Source: Rasiella rasia (GTDB taxonomy: Bacteria > Bacteroidota > Bacteroidia > Flavobacteriales > Flavobacteriaceae). Taken from it: a stretch of 64,000 nt of DNA. The position numbers were made by a program, and so were the translations under genes. The notes beneath the pieces were generated by a model. The model ran no database searches and was not told where the DNA came from. It worked only from the letters and a program-made list of their open reading frames with translations. Where the stretch lies: assembly GCF_011044175.1 (NCBI RefSeq), contig NZ_CP049057.1, positions 387,501 to 451,500 of the forward strand, read 5' to 3'. Shown here piece after piece: positions 63,426 through 64,000 of this stretch. Each line of letters starts with the position of its first letter. Position 1 is the first letter of the stretch.

Positions 63426-64000
63426 ATGGCAACTGCCAAAGCATTATTACATACGCACCCAAATCTCTTTAGAATTGATCAAAACCTGAACAAATTAGTT
63501 CAGAAAATTGAGCTACTTAACTATATCAACCCTATAAATATTGAAGCCGAAAAGCGTAACTTCTTTGCTTCTAAATACAATGTTAGTCCGAACTATAAGT
63601 ATCGAAAAATAGATTTCGACGCTCACAAAGTGCAGCAACATTTATTCTCTCAAGATATTGACAGCATTAAAGATGAGGTGTCTAGAGATTTCTTTAGAGA
63701 CGTTATATATGACTATTCAAGTCTCATACAGTGCATTGAAACCATTGGTAAGGGTCAAAAATTTTATTACAATGCCTTAAAAGCATTTGGAACGCCTACC
63801 GAGAAGGATGTTGAAAACGCACGTTTTATACTTCATTTTAAAGATGAAGAATACGACAGTGAAATGTTTCCAGTGTTTAGTGCCGAAGAGGCAGCTGCTT
63901 ATTTTGAAGCATTTACGCAGAAGTATGATTTTAATTTCAATATGAAATATTCTACGAAGATTTCTGCGGCAGCAATGGTGCAAAATAATACACAAACTTT
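63426..64000 (+). CDS. DUF1704 protein, N-terminal part (cut by window end)
   Basis: The frame opens at ATG 63426, two bases after the stop of the amidohydrolase, and remains open to the end, giving 191 residues. The sequence (LLHTHPNLFRIDQNL, YINPINIEAEKRNFF, FPVFSAEEAAAYF) matches the start of the DUF1704 family, known in databases by a QEGLA motif and by the flavohemoglobin-modulating name; vertebrate MATCAP tyrosine carboxypeptidases carry the same domain. The metal-binding HExxH would lie beyond the window. This completes a tight three-gene unit. Confidence 0.75.
   Translation, partial: MATAKALLHTHPNLFRIDQNLNKLVQKIELLNYINPINIEAEKRNFFASKYNVSPNYKYRKIDFDAHKVQQHLFSQDIDSIKDEVSRDFFRDVIYDYSSLIQCIETIGKGQKFYYNALKAFGTPTEKDVENARFILHFKDEEYDSEMFPVFSAEEAAAYFEAFTQKYDFNFNMKYSTKISAAAMVQNNTQT

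Noticed and set aside
1-64000. tRNA, rRNA, CRISPR, prophage or insertion sequence
   Set aside because: No conserved tRNA arms, repeat-spacer arrays, integrase or transposase sequences were seen on either strand.

Overview
The window reads as a chromosomal segment of a Bacteroidota bacterium, almost certainly family Flavobacteriaceae; the genus cannot be fixed from sequence alone. The signs are type IX secretion C-terminal sorting domains (1-93, 9272-11320), the T9SS regulator PorX (25921-27468), a fused LpxC-FabZ (29899-31308), bacillithiol synthesis (BshA, 50314-51444), -7 promoter boxes of the form TAnnTTTG, AT-rich DNA with few Shine-Dalgarno sequences, and many short lipoproteins with an LxxC lipobox. 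No rRNA, tRNA, CRISPR array, phage or intact insertion sequence is visible. Two genes are cut by the edges: a T9SS cargo tail at the left and a DUF1704 protein at the right.

0-19.8 kb is mostly housekeeping. It holds RNA modification (RluA-type pseudouridine synthase, RlmL-like and RlmD methyltransferases with the coupled DUF6452/DUF6048 envelope pair), transport (TrhA, ZIP), a T9SS cargo followed by DUF2752 and CCC-motif membrane proteins, an Smr protein, a cysteine desulfurase, DinB, PfpI, AroB, and amino-acid catabolism (ornithine aminotransferase, proline dehydrogenase, alanine dehydrogenase).

19.88-25.3 kb looks like an accessory island placed between alanine dehydrogenase and tsaE, genes I remember as close neighbours in related genomes. 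It carries four unrecognised or poorly known minus-strand genes (a coiled-coil secreted protein, two related small secreted proteins and an RDD membrane protein), a 519-bp gap full of hairpins and repeats, a TPR/AraC membrane regulator, and a 44-residue lipoprotein overlapping a membrane protein. The most unexplained structure in the window is here.

25.4-38.9 kb returns to conserved core: tsaE, porX, an HD phosphohydrolase, then a lipid A run (lpxD, lpxC-fabZ, lpxA) continuing through efp, a second LpxD-like acyltransferase, an NTF2-like protein, sucD, fabG, a VWA membrane protein and a prohibitin-like protein. 38.9-53.4 kb is envelope and redox: LptD, a cell-wall amidase, an MCE/MlaD protein, a split Hdr-like iron-sulfur pair with small genes between, a GH3-serine hydrolase fusion overlapping bshA, a PrcB-like lipoprotein and an M19 dipeptidase. 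53.5-64 kb holds a beta-barrel protein, a large FAD/Fe-S oxidoreductase, an LpxH-like phosphatase, AroC, a dicarboxylate symporter, a secreted protein, and a closing three-gene cassette (ATP-grasp ligase, N-formylglutamate amidohydrolase, DUF1704 protein) that is the best candidate for an undescribed pathway.
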